From Prorocentrum cordatum (Eukaryota; Sar; Dinophyceae; Prorocentrales; Prorocentraceae), in NCBI GenBank assembly GCA_963575745.1, contig CAUYUJ010016062.1:21001-85000 (forward strand): DNA of 64,000 nt. The letters run 5' to 3'. The notes below the pieces were generated by a model, which was given only the letters and a program-made list of their open reading frames with translations, made no database searches and was not told the DNA's origin. This document shows, piece by piece, positions 1 to 8,836 of the stretch; within the stretch, counting starts at the first letter, position 1, and every line of letters begins with the position of its first letter. A program made the translations under genes and the position numbers.

Positions 1-44
1 CTTCACTGCGACGCAAGCAGCCAAATGAGGGCAGCCACAAGATG

Positions 45-190
45 CGTGTTTGAAGGAGCCCTGGGACACACAAACAAATAGATACAAATAACAGGATTCC
101 CCATATTTCCCCATATGTTCTGGGTGTTTGTCTTCCCCCCACTTCCCATATTTTGCCATATTTTCTCGGGAATCGACGATTCATATTCAT
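45..190. repeat. Family P repeat, copy P1
   Basis: First of three copies (also 2796-2979 and 9280-9475) of an AT-rich block that starts near GCCCTGGGACACACAAA and carries CCATATTT motifs and an ATCGACGATT box. Unlike the other two copies, the sequence after the box does not continue into a family B-like end. There is no coding potential. The bases before and after it up to 460 show nothing recognisable. Confidence 0.7.
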
Positions 191-460
191 TGTCGCCGGT
201 GGGGGACGCCTGCCTCAGGGCGGCTGCAAAGTTCATCCCCTACCGCTGCACGCCAGGGCATAAACTTTCCAACCGCCCTGAGACAGGCTCCCCGGGTAAT
301 GAAAAAAACAGACAGGGCAGTTTGGAATACATAGGACTTTTTTGGCATGGGATTTTTAGTACATGATTAACTTATGAACACATTTTGTGCATGAGCTCAT
401 CGTTGTTTTTAATGCAAAATCCCTGCATTTTTAATACGTGATCCGCACGCGGAACATGTA

Positions 461-718
461 TTGAAAACGGCACTGGATGCTTTACCGTTCTTCGCCCGCT
501 TGCAAGCAGACGCTGGGGCAACACACGTCCTGCGGATCGTCGGCCCTTCCTGTCAAGAGAAGGTGCTGCGGAGCGCACTCGGCAGCGATCTTGCCGTCCC
601 CGCCGGGGCGTGGGAATGCGCCGATGTCGGCGATCACCTCGAAAAGGCGACGGCCAAGGCGGAGAAATTGCTGGGCGATCTAACTGTTAGTATGCGTTCC
701 AAAGAGATTGTTAATTGA
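461..718 (+). CDS. Unrecognised 85-residue open frame
   Basis: An ATG-initiated frame of 85 codons ending in TGA, with ordinary amino-acid composition (Ala, Leu and Asp/Glu-rich, e.g. HVLRIVGPSCQEKVLRSAL), unlike the low-complexity frames nearby. I do not recognise a family or domain, and there is no signal peptide or membrane segment. It could be an exon or a relic of a host or mobile gene. It sits alone between family P1 and repeat-rich DNA, and no promoter or splice signals are obvious. The call rests only on composition and could be chance, since GC-rich DNA opens frames easily. Confidence 0.25.
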   Translation: MKTALDALPFFARLQADAGATHVLRIVGPSCQEKVLRSALGSDLAVPAGAWECADVGDHLEKATAKAEKLLGDLTVSMRSKEIVN

Positions 719-1711
719 CATGCGTATATCATATTCATCATGTTGGTCAGTGACTGGTCCATCAGTAGTCAAGCAACAGGCATGATGACAAGTTGGCAAT
801 CGCAAGCATGCGACATCAAGGGCAACCAAACGACAACAGGCGATGAAGCCACCAAAGAAACAACCAAATCCACTGACTCCCTTGGGGTCTTCGTCTCCAA
901 ATGTTTGAATTCTCCACTCCTTCCCAAATCCAACCGCCAACTGTCCTCCATCCAAACCCGATGCTCTGGTAATGGAGCGAAGAGGATACGGTATGAACCC
1001 AGAGAAGGTTCTGGGGGCGGTCCTGGGGAGAGGAAGGGGTGCGGGGGGGAGGTCCTGGGGGAGGTGTGGGTCATCCGTTGGGGGGGGGGCAGGGTGAGGG
1101 GAAGAGGGTGCGAACTCTCCGACGGCGTCCTAGACGGCCTCAGAGGGCGCCAAGATGCCACCAAGACCGAACGGCACAAAAGGCCTCCGAGACAACAAAC
1201 GAGATTCCAAGCCGGCTGAACTCGACCAAAGCGCTGCTGTTGTCCAGCTGGTTTGACCTTCTCAACTTCTCGCCCCGAACTGACCTCCAACTTTTCGCCC
1301 CGAACTTCTCGCTCCGCGCTCTACTGGAAGACCCCAAAGCCTTCCGAGGAAATCTGAAACGGCCCAAGACAGGCACAAGAAAGCCAAAGAGAACCCCGAG
1401 AGGCCTAACACGGCCCAAGAGACGGCCACGGACAACCAGCCTCGATACTGTCCGACACGTCCCTGGAACCACCACCCCCACCACACTACGAACCCTCGAA
1501 GATCCTGGCACAGCTCCCCCCACACGACCACAATGCGCCCCAAAGAGAGGCCCCGCGCGTGCCGCAAGCCAGCAAGAAACCCAAGACACCCTGCGTCTGG
1601 CACAGTCGGGCTGCTGACACTGAGGAGCACCGAATCAGGAACGCCGCCCGTCCCTGGCGCCAACATCGCCTGGGTGCACGAAGGAGGCCAGAGGACCCGC
1701 CACGGAAGGAC
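719..1711. other. Unassigned repeat-like spacer
   Basis: No gene recognised. Two repeated phrases (CTTCTCGCCCCGAACT and CTTTTCGCCCCGAACT) lie near 1260-1310. From about 1340 to 1440 the sequence turns into the degenerate AAGAGGCC/CAAGA phrasing of family O. Overlapping frames on both strands have no protein-like pattern. Confidence 0.4.
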
Positions 1712-2061
1712 CTAAGGAGGGGGAGGAGGAGGAGGAGGAGGAGGAGGAGGAGGAGGAGGAGGAGGAGGAGGAGGAGGTGGTGGTGCAGGAGCAGTAGGAG
1801 GAGGCGCAGGAGGAGAAGGATGATCGGCCGTCCATAAAAGGGAGGAGGAGGAGGAGGAGGAGGAGGAGGAGGAGGAGCAGGAAGAGGAGGAGGAGGAGGA
1901 GGCGGAGGAGGAGGAGGAGAAGGAGCAGGAGGAGGAGCAGGAGGAGGGGAGGAGGAGGAGGAGGAGGAGGAGGAGGAGAGGACGGGAGGAGGAGGAGGAG
2001 GAGAGGAGGAGGACGAGGAGGAGGAGGAGGAGGAGGAGGAGCAGCAGGAGAAGCAGGAGAG
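1712..2061. repeat. (GGA)n purine tract
   Basis: About 350 bp of GGA/GAG triplets on the plus strand, broken by a few GCA, AGA and unique bases near 1780-1850. The serine, leucine, proline and arginine homopolymer frames on both strands come from the repeat and are not proteins. Such mirror-symmetric purine tracts can form triplex DNA. Confidence 0.95.
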
Positions 2062-2310
2062 GGGCCCTTCTGGCCAGGGCGGGCCCTGGCCACGGGCGGG
2101 CTCCACGGCGTGCGTCGGGGGAGCGGCCCTGCAAGCCCGAGCCCCCTCCCCGAGCCCCAGCTGGCCCCTCCTATCCCGGCGCCGAGACTGCCGGGAGCAC
2201 CGAGCCCCTCTCGGGCCCGAGCCTGCTCCCCCTCTCGGCGCCTCGGCGGTGCTCTGCGCCGGGCGCGGAGCGCGGGGGGGTCGGCCCCTCCCGATGGGGA
2301 AGGGGAGGGG

Positions 2311-2400
2311 AAGGAGGAGGAGGAGGAGGAGGAGGAGGAGGAGGAGGAGGAGGAGGAGGAGGAGGAGGAGGAGGAGGAGATGGAGGAGGAGATGGAGGGG
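2311..2400. repeat. (GGA)n purine tract
   Basis: About 90 bp of GGA triplets. It is separated from the previous tract by about 250 bp of GC-rich sequence in which I see no gene. Confidence 0.9.
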
Positions 2401-2540
2401 ATCAACACCTCGCCAACTTCGGCGCACCGCGCCGCAATGTTTCCCCCGAGCGCCCCCGGCACGGCGGCGGCGGCAGTCGGCGGCGGGGGTCATTATGTGG
2501 GGGTCGGCGGGGATGGCGCCCACGCCTTCCACCCCCCCCC

Positions 2541-2565
2541 GCGACGACGACGACGACGACGACGA

Positions 2566-2657
<92 letters not shown>

Positions 2658-2678
2658 ACGACGACGACGACGACGACC
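2541..2678. repeat. (GAC)n / (GCCGAC)n compound microsatellite
   Basis: A run of CGA/GAC triplets that turns into GCCGAC hexamers in its middle (about 2606-2655) and back to GAC. Only this region and 57830-57925 carry GAC repeats in the window. Confidence 0.95.
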
Positions 2679-2795
2679 GACGCTGCGCTCGGCCGCGAGG
2701 CGCCCCCGCCCCGCCACCGCCCGAGGGCCCGCGCCTTCTGTGGGGAGCCGAAGTCCACCCTCGTAGCGAGTCCCCCGACGAACGAAGCTACAGTT

Positions 2796-2979
2796 AAGTC
2801 GGGCATATCTGAAGGGGCCCCAGGACACACAAATAAATACACACAAATAAAATGATTCCCTATATTTTCATATATATATATATATATATATATATTCTGG
2901 GTATTTGTCTTCCCCCCACTTCCCATATTTTCCCATATTTTCTGGGGGATCGACGATTAATTGTGTCTGTTTTTTCCCT
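2796..2979. repeat. Family P repeat, copy P2, with (TA)n
   Basis: Begins with AAGTCGGGCATATCTGAAGG, passes through GGACACACAAATAAATAC and a (TA)n run at about 2869-2894, then a TTCTGGGTATTTGTCTT block and the ATCGACGATTAATTGTGTCT box. Its right edge abuts the left end of B1, and its start resembles the outer bases of families B and S. Confidence 0.75.
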
Positions 2980-3130
2980 CCTGAATATCCCCCTACGGAC
3001 AGATTTGCGACGAAAAATAAAACATACGAAACCTATTCAAACATTAGCCAAGTAGTAAAAAGAAATCGTCCCTGGACTATTTTTGGATACTTTTGAGTAT
3101 TCCCCCTGTAGAGAGACCTGCCCGACTTAA
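2980..3130. mobile_element. Family B inverted-repeat element, copy B1
   Basis: The right end is GTAGAGAGACCTGCCCGACTTAA. The left end keeps CCCCCTACGGACAG...GCGACGAAAAAT but has lost the outermost GTCGGGC. The AT-rich interior with GTCCCTGGACTATTTTTG is shared with other B copies. Non-coding, MITE-like. Confidence 0.75.
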
Positions 3131-3134
3131 AGCT

Positions 3135-3407
3135 ACAGTCGACCCGTATCGTAAGGATGCGCAGCAAGGATGCAAGGGCCTTGGAGGGCCGTCTCGAGGC
3201 TTTTGGAGCTGGGCGCGGCCAACGAAAGAGGCCAAGGATGGACCGAGGAGGCAAAGATGCACGGTAAGGATGCAGAGGCCTTGGAGGGCCATGTTGGCGT
3301 TTTTCGAACGGGGCTGGCAAGCGAACGTCGCCAAGGATGGGCCGAGGGGGTAATGATGAAGGGATACCTTGGGAAGGTTGCCCATCATTACTATGCGGGT
3401 TGACTGT
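3135..3407. mobile_element. Family S inverted-repeat element, copy S1
   Basis: Ends are ACAGTCGACCCGTATCGTAA and the inverse of ACAGTCAACCCGCATAGTAA, about 25-30 bp terminal inverted repeats over 273 bp. The interior holds two related units (GATGCA...GCCTTGGAGGGCC...CCAAGGATG). It begins only four bases after B1 ends. No open frame of interest. Confidence 0.85.
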
Positions 3408-3409
3408 AT

Positions 3410-3510
3410 GTAGTAAATGCGCCCCAGGGAGGAATCGAACAGGGCAGGGGTGTTCGGGGAACGCCCAGGGCCGTTGAGTACAACAAAACGCCAGGTATCG
3501 GGGCCGGGGT
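3410..3510. repeat. Family AA repeat, copy 1
   Basis: TAGTAAATGCGCCCC...GAACAGGGC...ACGCCCAGGGCCGTT. It recurs at 48310-48420, also next to a family S neighbourhood. Function unknown, non-coding. Confidence 0.6.
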
Positions 3511-3625
3511 GGTTTTCCTTTCCCTGTTTCTATAGGGCAGCCTCCTTCTAGGAAGCCTTGCCCCCTCCCCCTGATCCTCCTCTGCGCGTTCGGGTATCTG
3601 CTGACCCGGGTCGATCCAAACCCTT

Positions 3626-3830
3626 TGGACGCCCGAAACGGGTACGGAAAAAATGGGTACAATGCCCGACAGCAAATGTTGTCCAAAACCGACAGCGGCC
3701 GCTGTTGGGCAAGCGGCTGTCTTCAAAGAATCACGCCCGCGGCGGCGCAGACAGCGAGTCCTGTTAAAATGAACAAGAACTACTGTTGGGCATCGTGCCC
3801 ATTCTGTCAGTACCCATCCCGATCGTCCCA
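3626..3830. mobile_element. Family C inverted-repeat element, copy C1
   Basis: Left end TGGACGCCCGAAACGGGTAC. The right end is its inverse, with more mismatches (CCCATCCCGATCGTCC). The core includes ACAGCGGCCGCTGTTGGGC. About 45-bp terminal inverted repeats; MITE or foldback-like; no coding. Confidence 0.8.
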
Positions 3831-3934
3831 AGATCCGGTCAATCAGGCCTGCAGGATCCTGCACCCCAACCCGGGTCAATGCGACCCTGGCCCTGCAGGA
3901 TCGTGCAAGACCCTGCAAGATTCGGGGGCGGCCA

Positions 3935-4452
3935 AGAGGGGGGCGTCCAAGAGGGGGTGGCGTAAATCATGACCGGCGGCATGTGTGCGGCCCAGGGGGG
4001 TGGCCAGGGATGTGATGAAATAAGAAGAGGCGCCATGAAATCTAGGGAAATATCATGGCCCCCGCCATGATATCCATCCCCCCCTAGTCATCACCCCCCT
4101 CTTTTCCGCCCCCGACCCAACCCGGTTCAATGCGACCCTGGCCCTGCAGGATCCTGCAAGACCCTGCAAAACCCTGCAGGACCCTGCAGGATCTGGTGAC
4201 ATTTCCAAGAGTACTGTCGCCGTGCATGTTTCTCCCCGTGTTCTCTATCGGGACCGGCCCTGGGCCGACTTTAGCTTAGCTTTAGCTTAGCTTTAGCTTA
4301 GCTTTAGCTTAGCTTTAGCTTAGCTTTAATTTAGCTTTAGCTTAGCTTAGCTTTAGCTTAGCTTAGCTTTAGCTTAGCTTTACTTTGACTACTAATGCTG
4401 CTTTCCTAGGGGCTCCAACTTCTAGGTAGGGTCGCACTGGGACAATTTCTCC
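3935..4452. repeat. Long direct duplication, copy F1, with 11-bp array
   Basis: About 500 bp repeated at 5318-5842. Order in both: ATCATGACCGGCGGCATGTG, AATAAGAAGAGGCGCCATGA, a C-run, decamer-like CCTGCAAGAC units, TCTCTATCGGGACCGGCCCT, then an 11-bp tandem array TTTAGCTTAGC (here 4270-4382, with some degenerate units), then GCTTTCCTAGGGGCTCC. The CCTGCA-rich part also recurs near 3850-3920, 4505-4560 and 23420-23610. Non-coding. Confidence 0.85.
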
Positions 4453-4613
4453 CCGTGCTCTCTATCGGGACCGGCCCTGGGCCGATCGGGTGCTGTGCTG
4501 CGCTGCCTGCCCCCAGGCCCGGGTCAAGGCGACCCTGGCCCTTCAGGATCCTGCAGACCACGGCGCTCTGGCGGACCCCCGCGGTGCACCGGCCCCCGTC
4601 TCGTGCGCCCCTG

Positions 4614-4917
4614 TTGAGCAGGGGCCGACCGTCCCGGCATCCCTATAGACATACCGCGAGATGTTCCTTGAGCACAAAAGAGTGCTCAGAACAAAAACCA
4701 GGTTCTTAAAACATACATCCGATGTGTCAAGCCAAGACAGCCCCAGCCAGAAATGTCCGAAGAACATTCCGTCGAAACCAAAGACAGGTTCTTAGAACCC
4801 AAACATGTTCTAAGAACAAAAGCAAGGTTCTTAGAACATAAACCTGATGCGTTCAAACAATACAGCCCCAGCCAGAAATGTCCTCAGAACATTCCGTCGA
4901 AACCACATTCCGTCGAA
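4614..4917. mobile_element. Family G element, copy G1 (right end missing)
   Basis: Left end TTGAGCAGGGGCCGACCGTC as in G3 and G4. The interior is a tandem pair of GTTCTTA..ACAT..AAGACAGCCCCAGCCAGAAATG-type units ending in AACATTCCGTCGAAACC. The inverse right end seen in G4 is absent, so this copy is rearranged or truncated. Confidence 0.7.
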
Positions 4918-5126
4918 GACCCTGCGCTGAAATTCGCACAGGAACGCGGATTCTAGTGTATACGGGATCCTGGTGTATACATTTTGCGCTGATTCCACGG
5001 GGAAACGGGGAAAGAAGTATACACCACACCACCCCGACGCCGTCCCCGACCCTCAAAGAAGAGTCCTGGGGTTGAGAGACAGCCCGCCGCTGGTAATGTA
5101 TAGGTTCCAGTTTCCGACTTAGAACC

Positions 5127-5300
5127 TTCGGCGGTGGACAAACCTCCCTTTAGTAGACCTCCCCTTAGTGAAAACGGCCTGGGACCGAAACCGACGGACC
5201 TGGACCCGCAAAAACGACGGCCGCGACGCCTTCTCGTAAACCAGAAACGGCCAAGTGCTGAATCGACGTGTCAGGGTAGGAGGTCCTGCCACCCCCGAAA
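5127..5300. mobile_element. Family A element, copy A1
   Basis: Type copy of the most frequent family here: TTCGGCGGTGGACAAACCTC ... AAAACGGCC ... GACGGACCTGGACCCGCAAA ... CGACGTGTCAGGGTAGGAGG ... CCACCCCCGAAA. The short outer ends (TTTCGGSGGTGG) are inverted repeats. About 170 bp, non-coding. Confidence 0.85.
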
Positions 5301-5317
5301 CATTCCTTTCGGGAGCG

Positions 5318-5842
5318 GCGATGAGGGGGGGGTCCAAGAGGGGGGGGTTGCAAATCATGACCGGCGGCATGTGCGCGGCCCAGCTGGGGCGCCAGGGACG
5401 CAATGAAATAAGAAGAGGCGCCATGAAATCTGGGGAACTATCATGCTCCCCCGCCATGATATCCCCCCCCCCCCCCCTAGTCTTTATCCCCTCTTTTCCG
5501 CCCCCGACCCAACCCGGGTCAATGCGACCCTGGCCCTGCAGGATCCTGCAAGACCCTGCAAGACCCTGCAGGACCCTGCAGGATCTGGTGACATCTCCAA
5601 GAGTACTGTCGCCGTGCATGTTTCTCCCCGTGCTCTCTATCGGGACCGGCCCTGAGCCGACTTTAGCTTAGCTTTAGCTTAGCTTTAGCTTAGCTTTAGC
5701 TTAGCTTTAGCTTAGCTTTAGCTTAGCTTTAGCTTAGCTTTAGCTTAGCTTTACTGCTACTACCAATGCTGCTTTCCTAGGGGCTCCGACTCCCAGGCAG
5801 GGTCGCACTGGGATCATTTCGGCCCCCGATCCTTGCAAGGCC
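5318..5842. repeat. Long direct duplication, copy F2, with 11-bp array
   Basis: Second copy of the 3935-4452 block, in the same order. Its TTTAGCTTAGC array (5663-5752) is cleaner than that of F1, about eight near-perfect units. Between the two copies lie G1, a unique stretch and A1. Confidence 0.85.
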
Positions 5843-5954
5843 CACCGGCGAGCCGGCACGCTCCGCCACTGCTCGCGCCCCGAAGTCGTGGCCGCTCTGC
5901 CCTCCGCCGGCCTCCGCCGGCGCCCGCCTTCTGAGAAGCCCCGCCTTCTGAGAA

Positions 5955-6004
5955 CGCCTTCTCCTTCTCACTTGCCCTCGAGGGCAAGTGAGAAGGAGAA
6001 GGCG
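5955..6004. repeat. Perfect 50-bp palindrome
   Basis: CGCCTTCTCCTTCTCACTTG... reads the same on both strands around CCCTCGAGGG. The arm is the end sequence of family M (GAAGGAGAAGGCG / TTCTCACTTGCCC), so this looks like two M ends fused head to head. Confidence 0.95.
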
Positions 6005-6041
6005 CTCTCAGAAGGCGTTCTCCTTCTCACTTGCCCTCGGA

Positions 6042-6093
6042 GGTGGATTTGGACGTGGCCAGCGAGATCTCGCTGGCCACGTCCAAATCCACC
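6042..6093. repeat. Perfect 52-bp palindrome
   Basis: GGTGGATTTGGACGTGGCC... is perfectly inverted around AGATCT, 38 bp after the preceding palindrome. No spacer. A cruciform-forming structure of this length is unusual unless recently made. Confidence 0.95.
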
Positions 6094-6298
6094 CCCGAAA
6101 CATCCCCTTGCAGGGCCTACCGGCGAGCCCGCGCGCTCCGCCGCGGCTCGGGCCCCGCTCCGCGGCCGCGCTCTGCCCTCCGCCGGGGCCTCCGCCGGCG
6201 GAGCGCCGGCCTCGGCCCGCGCGCGCGGCCGCTCGGCCCCCGCCGGGGGCGGGCAGCCTCGCTGCTGGGGGCCCTCGGGCTGCTCTGGCTCCCGTTGT

Positions 6299-6483
6299 GT
6301 CGGGCGTGTCCCCCTACAGGGGGATTGTCGACGGAAAATATAACATACCTTCAGAGTGCACCACAAAGGTCACAAAATATTTAAAAATAGTCCCTAGATG
6401 TTTTTTTCTAATCAATTTTGTATTATTTTGGGGGCATGTTTTATTTTTCGTCGAAAATCCCCCTGTAGGGGGACAGGCCCGAC
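6299..6483. mobile_element. Family B element, copy B2
   Basis: The cleanest complete B copy: GTCGGGCGTGTCCCCCTACA ... and the inverse of GTCGGGCCTGTCCCCCTACA, with inner TCGACGRAAAAT continuing the inverted repeat (about 40 bp arms). The interior is AT-rich. The right edge reads GACTTAAG. Confidence 0.9.
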
Positions 6484-6680
6484 TTAAGGCTACCGTCGGG
6501 GCGTTGACCTAAGTAGAACCTGAGGCGAACTGTGACACAATCAAGGAATACCGAGCCCCTCCCCGACGGAAAGGGTTCCTTCTTCAGCGCCCTGGCTGTA
6601 CCTACCAAGCCACCCCAACCCCACCCGACGACCCGGTGCCTCGCTTCTGATGGGCATCGAGATGCTCTGGCTACCTACCA

Positions 6681-6824
6681 GCAGGGCTCGACCAAAAAAG
6701 CGTTTCTTATTCTCGCCTTGTTTTCGTTTTCCTCGTTTTGTCTTGGTTCCGCCTTCGCGGCAAAACGAAGTCAAAACGAAAACGGCCCACAAAATCGCCA
6801 GAATTCCGTTTTGTCGAGCCCTGC
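6681..6824. mobile_element. Family R element, copy R1, with probable target duplication
   Basis: GCAGGGCTCGAC ... GTCGAGCCCTGC form terminal inverted repeats of a 144-bp AT-richer element (TTTTCGTTTTCCTCGTTTTG). CTACCA lies immediately on both sides and the right copy is the start of I1, so R1 probably inserted into an I element with a 6-bp duplication. Confidence 0.8.
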
Positions 6825-6985
6825 CTACCAGACTACCCCAATCCCACCCGACGACCCGACTTCGACCCGTATTTCGGGTTGGGGGGGGTACGGGCTCCAT
6901 GTGTGTTTCCATGTTCCCCGACCCCCCCCCACTGGAAAGCGAGGGTGACTTTGGGCCTTCGGGTCGGGTTGGGGTGGTTTGTTCT
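6823..6985. mobile_element. Family I element, copy I1
   Basis: CTACCAGACTACCCCAATCC at the left and the inverse-like GGGTTGGGGTGGTTTGTTC at the right. The interior carries ATTTCGGGTTGGGG and GTTCCCCGACCCCCC...ACTGGAAA. A left-end-like fragment (CCTACCAAGCCACCCCAACC) lies upstream at 6600-6636. Confidence 0.8.
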
Positions 6986-6987
6986 GG

Positions 6988-7170
6988 GGAGGAGGAGGAG
7001 GAGGAGGAGGAGGAGGAGGAGGAGGAGGAGGAGGAGGAGGGCGGAGGAGGGAGGAGGAGGAGGAGGAGGAGGAGGAGGAGGAGGAGGAGGAGGAGGAGGA
7101 GGGGAGGTGAGGAGGGGGGTGAGGAGGGGTGGAGGAGGAGGAGGAGGAGGAGGAGGAGGAGGAGGAGGAG
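6988..7170. repeat. (GGA)n purine tract
   Basis: About 180 bp of GGA triplets with GGGA and GGT variants, directly after I1. Long homopolymeric frames here are artefacts. Confidence 0.95.
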
Positions 7171-7911
7171 ATGCTCTGGGTTTCTGAACAAGCGTGAGGG
7201 GGGGTACCCGCCCGACGGGGGTCCACCTCGCTGCGTCGTCGCGCCGCGACGGGGGTCGGAGCGCCGTCGGCACGCGGTGGCTGCCCGCGACGGGGGTCGA
7301 TGTGGGGCTGTCGGCGGGGGTGACGCCCCCCCGACGCTCATCAAGAAGCTCGGAGTATGCTCCAGGCGAATAAGTTGACTCAGTCGGCGCGGATGCCCAC
7401 GCAAACCCGAGCTCCAATCGCAAACCCGAGCAAGTCAAGCTGGCTCACGCGTGCGCACAATGAGCAGCCATTTGATGATGTGCGTTCTTCCGATCAGGTA
7501 TCAAGCGAGACAGCGCAAGCAAGCAAGCAAGCAATCAAGCAAGCAAGCAAGTGTACAAAAACTCAAACATGCGCACGCGAGAGAACGGAAGCGCACGGAA
7601 CCGCACGCAAACGCAAGCAACATACACGCCCAAATAACATCCAGCGACGGAACCAGCAAATACGCAGACAAACACGAACTATACAAACGCGCAAAAAAAA
7701 CACACAACCACATGCGCAAGGGAACGGAAACACGCGAGCGCAAGCGAATAGCAGAGCAACATTGCCAGCAATGGCAAACGCACGCGACCGACGATGCTAC
7801 GCTCTCTCGTCTGACGCAGCTCAAGCGGACATTGAGCCGACGCTGCTGGAGATTCCGTCGGGGGAGGCGTAGGGACGCGGATGGGCCAGAGGAACAGAAG
7901 GCAAAACGTCC
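7171..7911. other. Unassigned spacer with CAAG microsatellite
   Basis: 7200-7340 is GC-rich with a repeated CGACGGGGGTC phrase. 7357-7870 is much AT-richer, with a CAAG/CAAT tetranucleotide run at 7513-7552. Both frames read as Lys/Arg/Gln/Thr-rich without a domain, so I do not call a gene. Confidence 0.4.
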
Positions 7912-8106
7912 GCGGCGAGCGCGGGGGAAATGAGAAGGAGAAGGCCTTCGCAGCAGGCTCGGAAGCCCCCGGCCTTCTGAGCATCTTTCTCGAAGCCTCC
8001 CCAGAAGACACAGCAAATCTCTCCGAAGGCGCCAGGGCTTCTGAGAAGTCCCGCCGCCTTCTGAGAAGGCCATCGCTTTCTCACTTCCCCCCGTGGCTCG
8101 CCGCCG
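7912..8106. mobile_element. Family M element, copy M1
   Basis: Left GGCGAGCGCGGGGGAAATGA and right CTCACTTCCCCCCGTGGCTC/GCCGCC are inverted repeats. The interior repeats CTTCTGAGAAG and CCTTC motifs, themselves near-palindromic. Other copies: 24450, 28109, 45505, 55065. Non-coding. Confidence 0.85.
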
Positions 8107-8316
8107 AAAAAAAGAAAGGGACGGATGGCGAGGAAGGGGGAGGGCGGGTGCTGCCGACAAGCTGCGAGGGGCACACGCTGGCTGACCCAGCAGCGCAAAA
8201 GACGGGACATCAGCTGCAGTCAAAACCGGTAGCAATGGCGCAAAAAAAAGGTGCAAGACCTTTGGAAGTCCCACTAGCCACATGGATAGAATACCATATA
8301 CAACAGAAACTTCTTT

Positions 8317-8525
8317 TGGACGCCCGAAATGGGTACGGAAAGAATGGGCACAATGCCCAACAGCAAGTGTTGTCCCAAACCAACAGCGGCCGCTGTTGGG
8401 CGGGCGACCTCCTGTCTCGCATGGATACAGGCCGCGGCGGCGCGGACAGCGAGTCCTGTCCAAAATGGACAGGAAGTGCTGTTGGGCATTGTACCCATTC
8501 TTCCCGCACCCATTTCGGGCGTCCA
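8317..8525. mobile_element. Family C element, copy C2 (type copy)
   Basis: Nearly perfect terminal inverted repeats of about 48 bp, starting TTGGACGCCCGAAATGGGTA, continuing GAATGGGCACAATGCCCAAC. The core contains the 20-bp palindrome CCAACAGCGGCCGCTGTTGG (8380-8399). A single strand of this element could fold end to end. Confidence 0.9.
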
Positions 8526-8532
8526 GACTTCT

Positions 8533-8836
8533 GACGGTCCGCGAGAATTTCTTGGACCTGCGCCGGACCCCCCTCCGTGGCGCGCGGAGCGCGCCAGGGG
8601 CGGCGCCGGAGGCTGACTGCCTACCAGACCACCCCAACCCAACCCGAAGACCCGAATTTCGGGTTGGGGGGGGTAAGGGTTCCACATGTGTTTTTTCGAC
8701 GTTCCCCGACCCCCCCCCCACTGGAAATCGAGGGAAAATCTCAGCCTTCGGGTTGGGTTGGGGTGGTTTGGTGGGCGGCGCCGGAGGCGCCGCCAAGGGG
8801 GCCCAGCGCAGCTCCAGGAGATGCGCGCGGACCGTC
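8533..8836. mobile_element. Family D element, copy D1, interrupted by I2
   Basis: Left GACGGTCCGCGAGAATTTCT and right inverse GACGGTCCGCGCGCATCTCC are the D ends. The D body is split by I2 between two copies of GGCGGCGCCGGAGGC. Confidence 0.7.
8617..8775. mobile_element. Family I element, copy I2, nested in D1
   Basis: CTACCAGACCACCCCAACCC ... GGGTTGGGGTGGTTTGGTGG, with ATTTCGGGTTGGGGG inside. GGCGGCGCCGGAGGC occurs just outside both ends. It may be a target duplication, or the two arms of D1, because this stretch of D is itself self-complementary. Confidence 0.8.

Larger units (their letters stand above)
5828..6205. repeat. Direct repeats flanking twin palindromes
   Basis: CTTGCAAGGCCCACCGGCGAGCC-type sequence ending in CCCTCCGCCGGCCTCCGCCG (5828-5935) recurs as CTTGCAGGGCCTACCGGCGAGCC-type ending in CCGCCGGGGCCTCCGCCGG (6097-6205). 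Two perfect palindromes lie between the copies. Confidence 0.75.

Noticed and set aside
1486-2532. Long minus-strand frame of Leu/Ser/Pro homopolymers
   Set aside because: It is a translation of (GGA)n/(CCT)n DNA; all frames on both strands stay open there.
4270-4382. Telomeric repeat (TTTAGGG-like)
   Set aside because: The unit is TTTAGCTTAGC, not a known telomere unit, and it is internal and duplicated.
5955-6093. Rho-independent terminators or CRISPR-like repeats
   Set aside because: The palindromes have no T-run or regular spacers, and the genome is eukaryotic in character.
6650-7378. Plus-strand frame of 242 codons
   Set aside because: Runs through R1, I1 and a GGA tract; frame is incidental.
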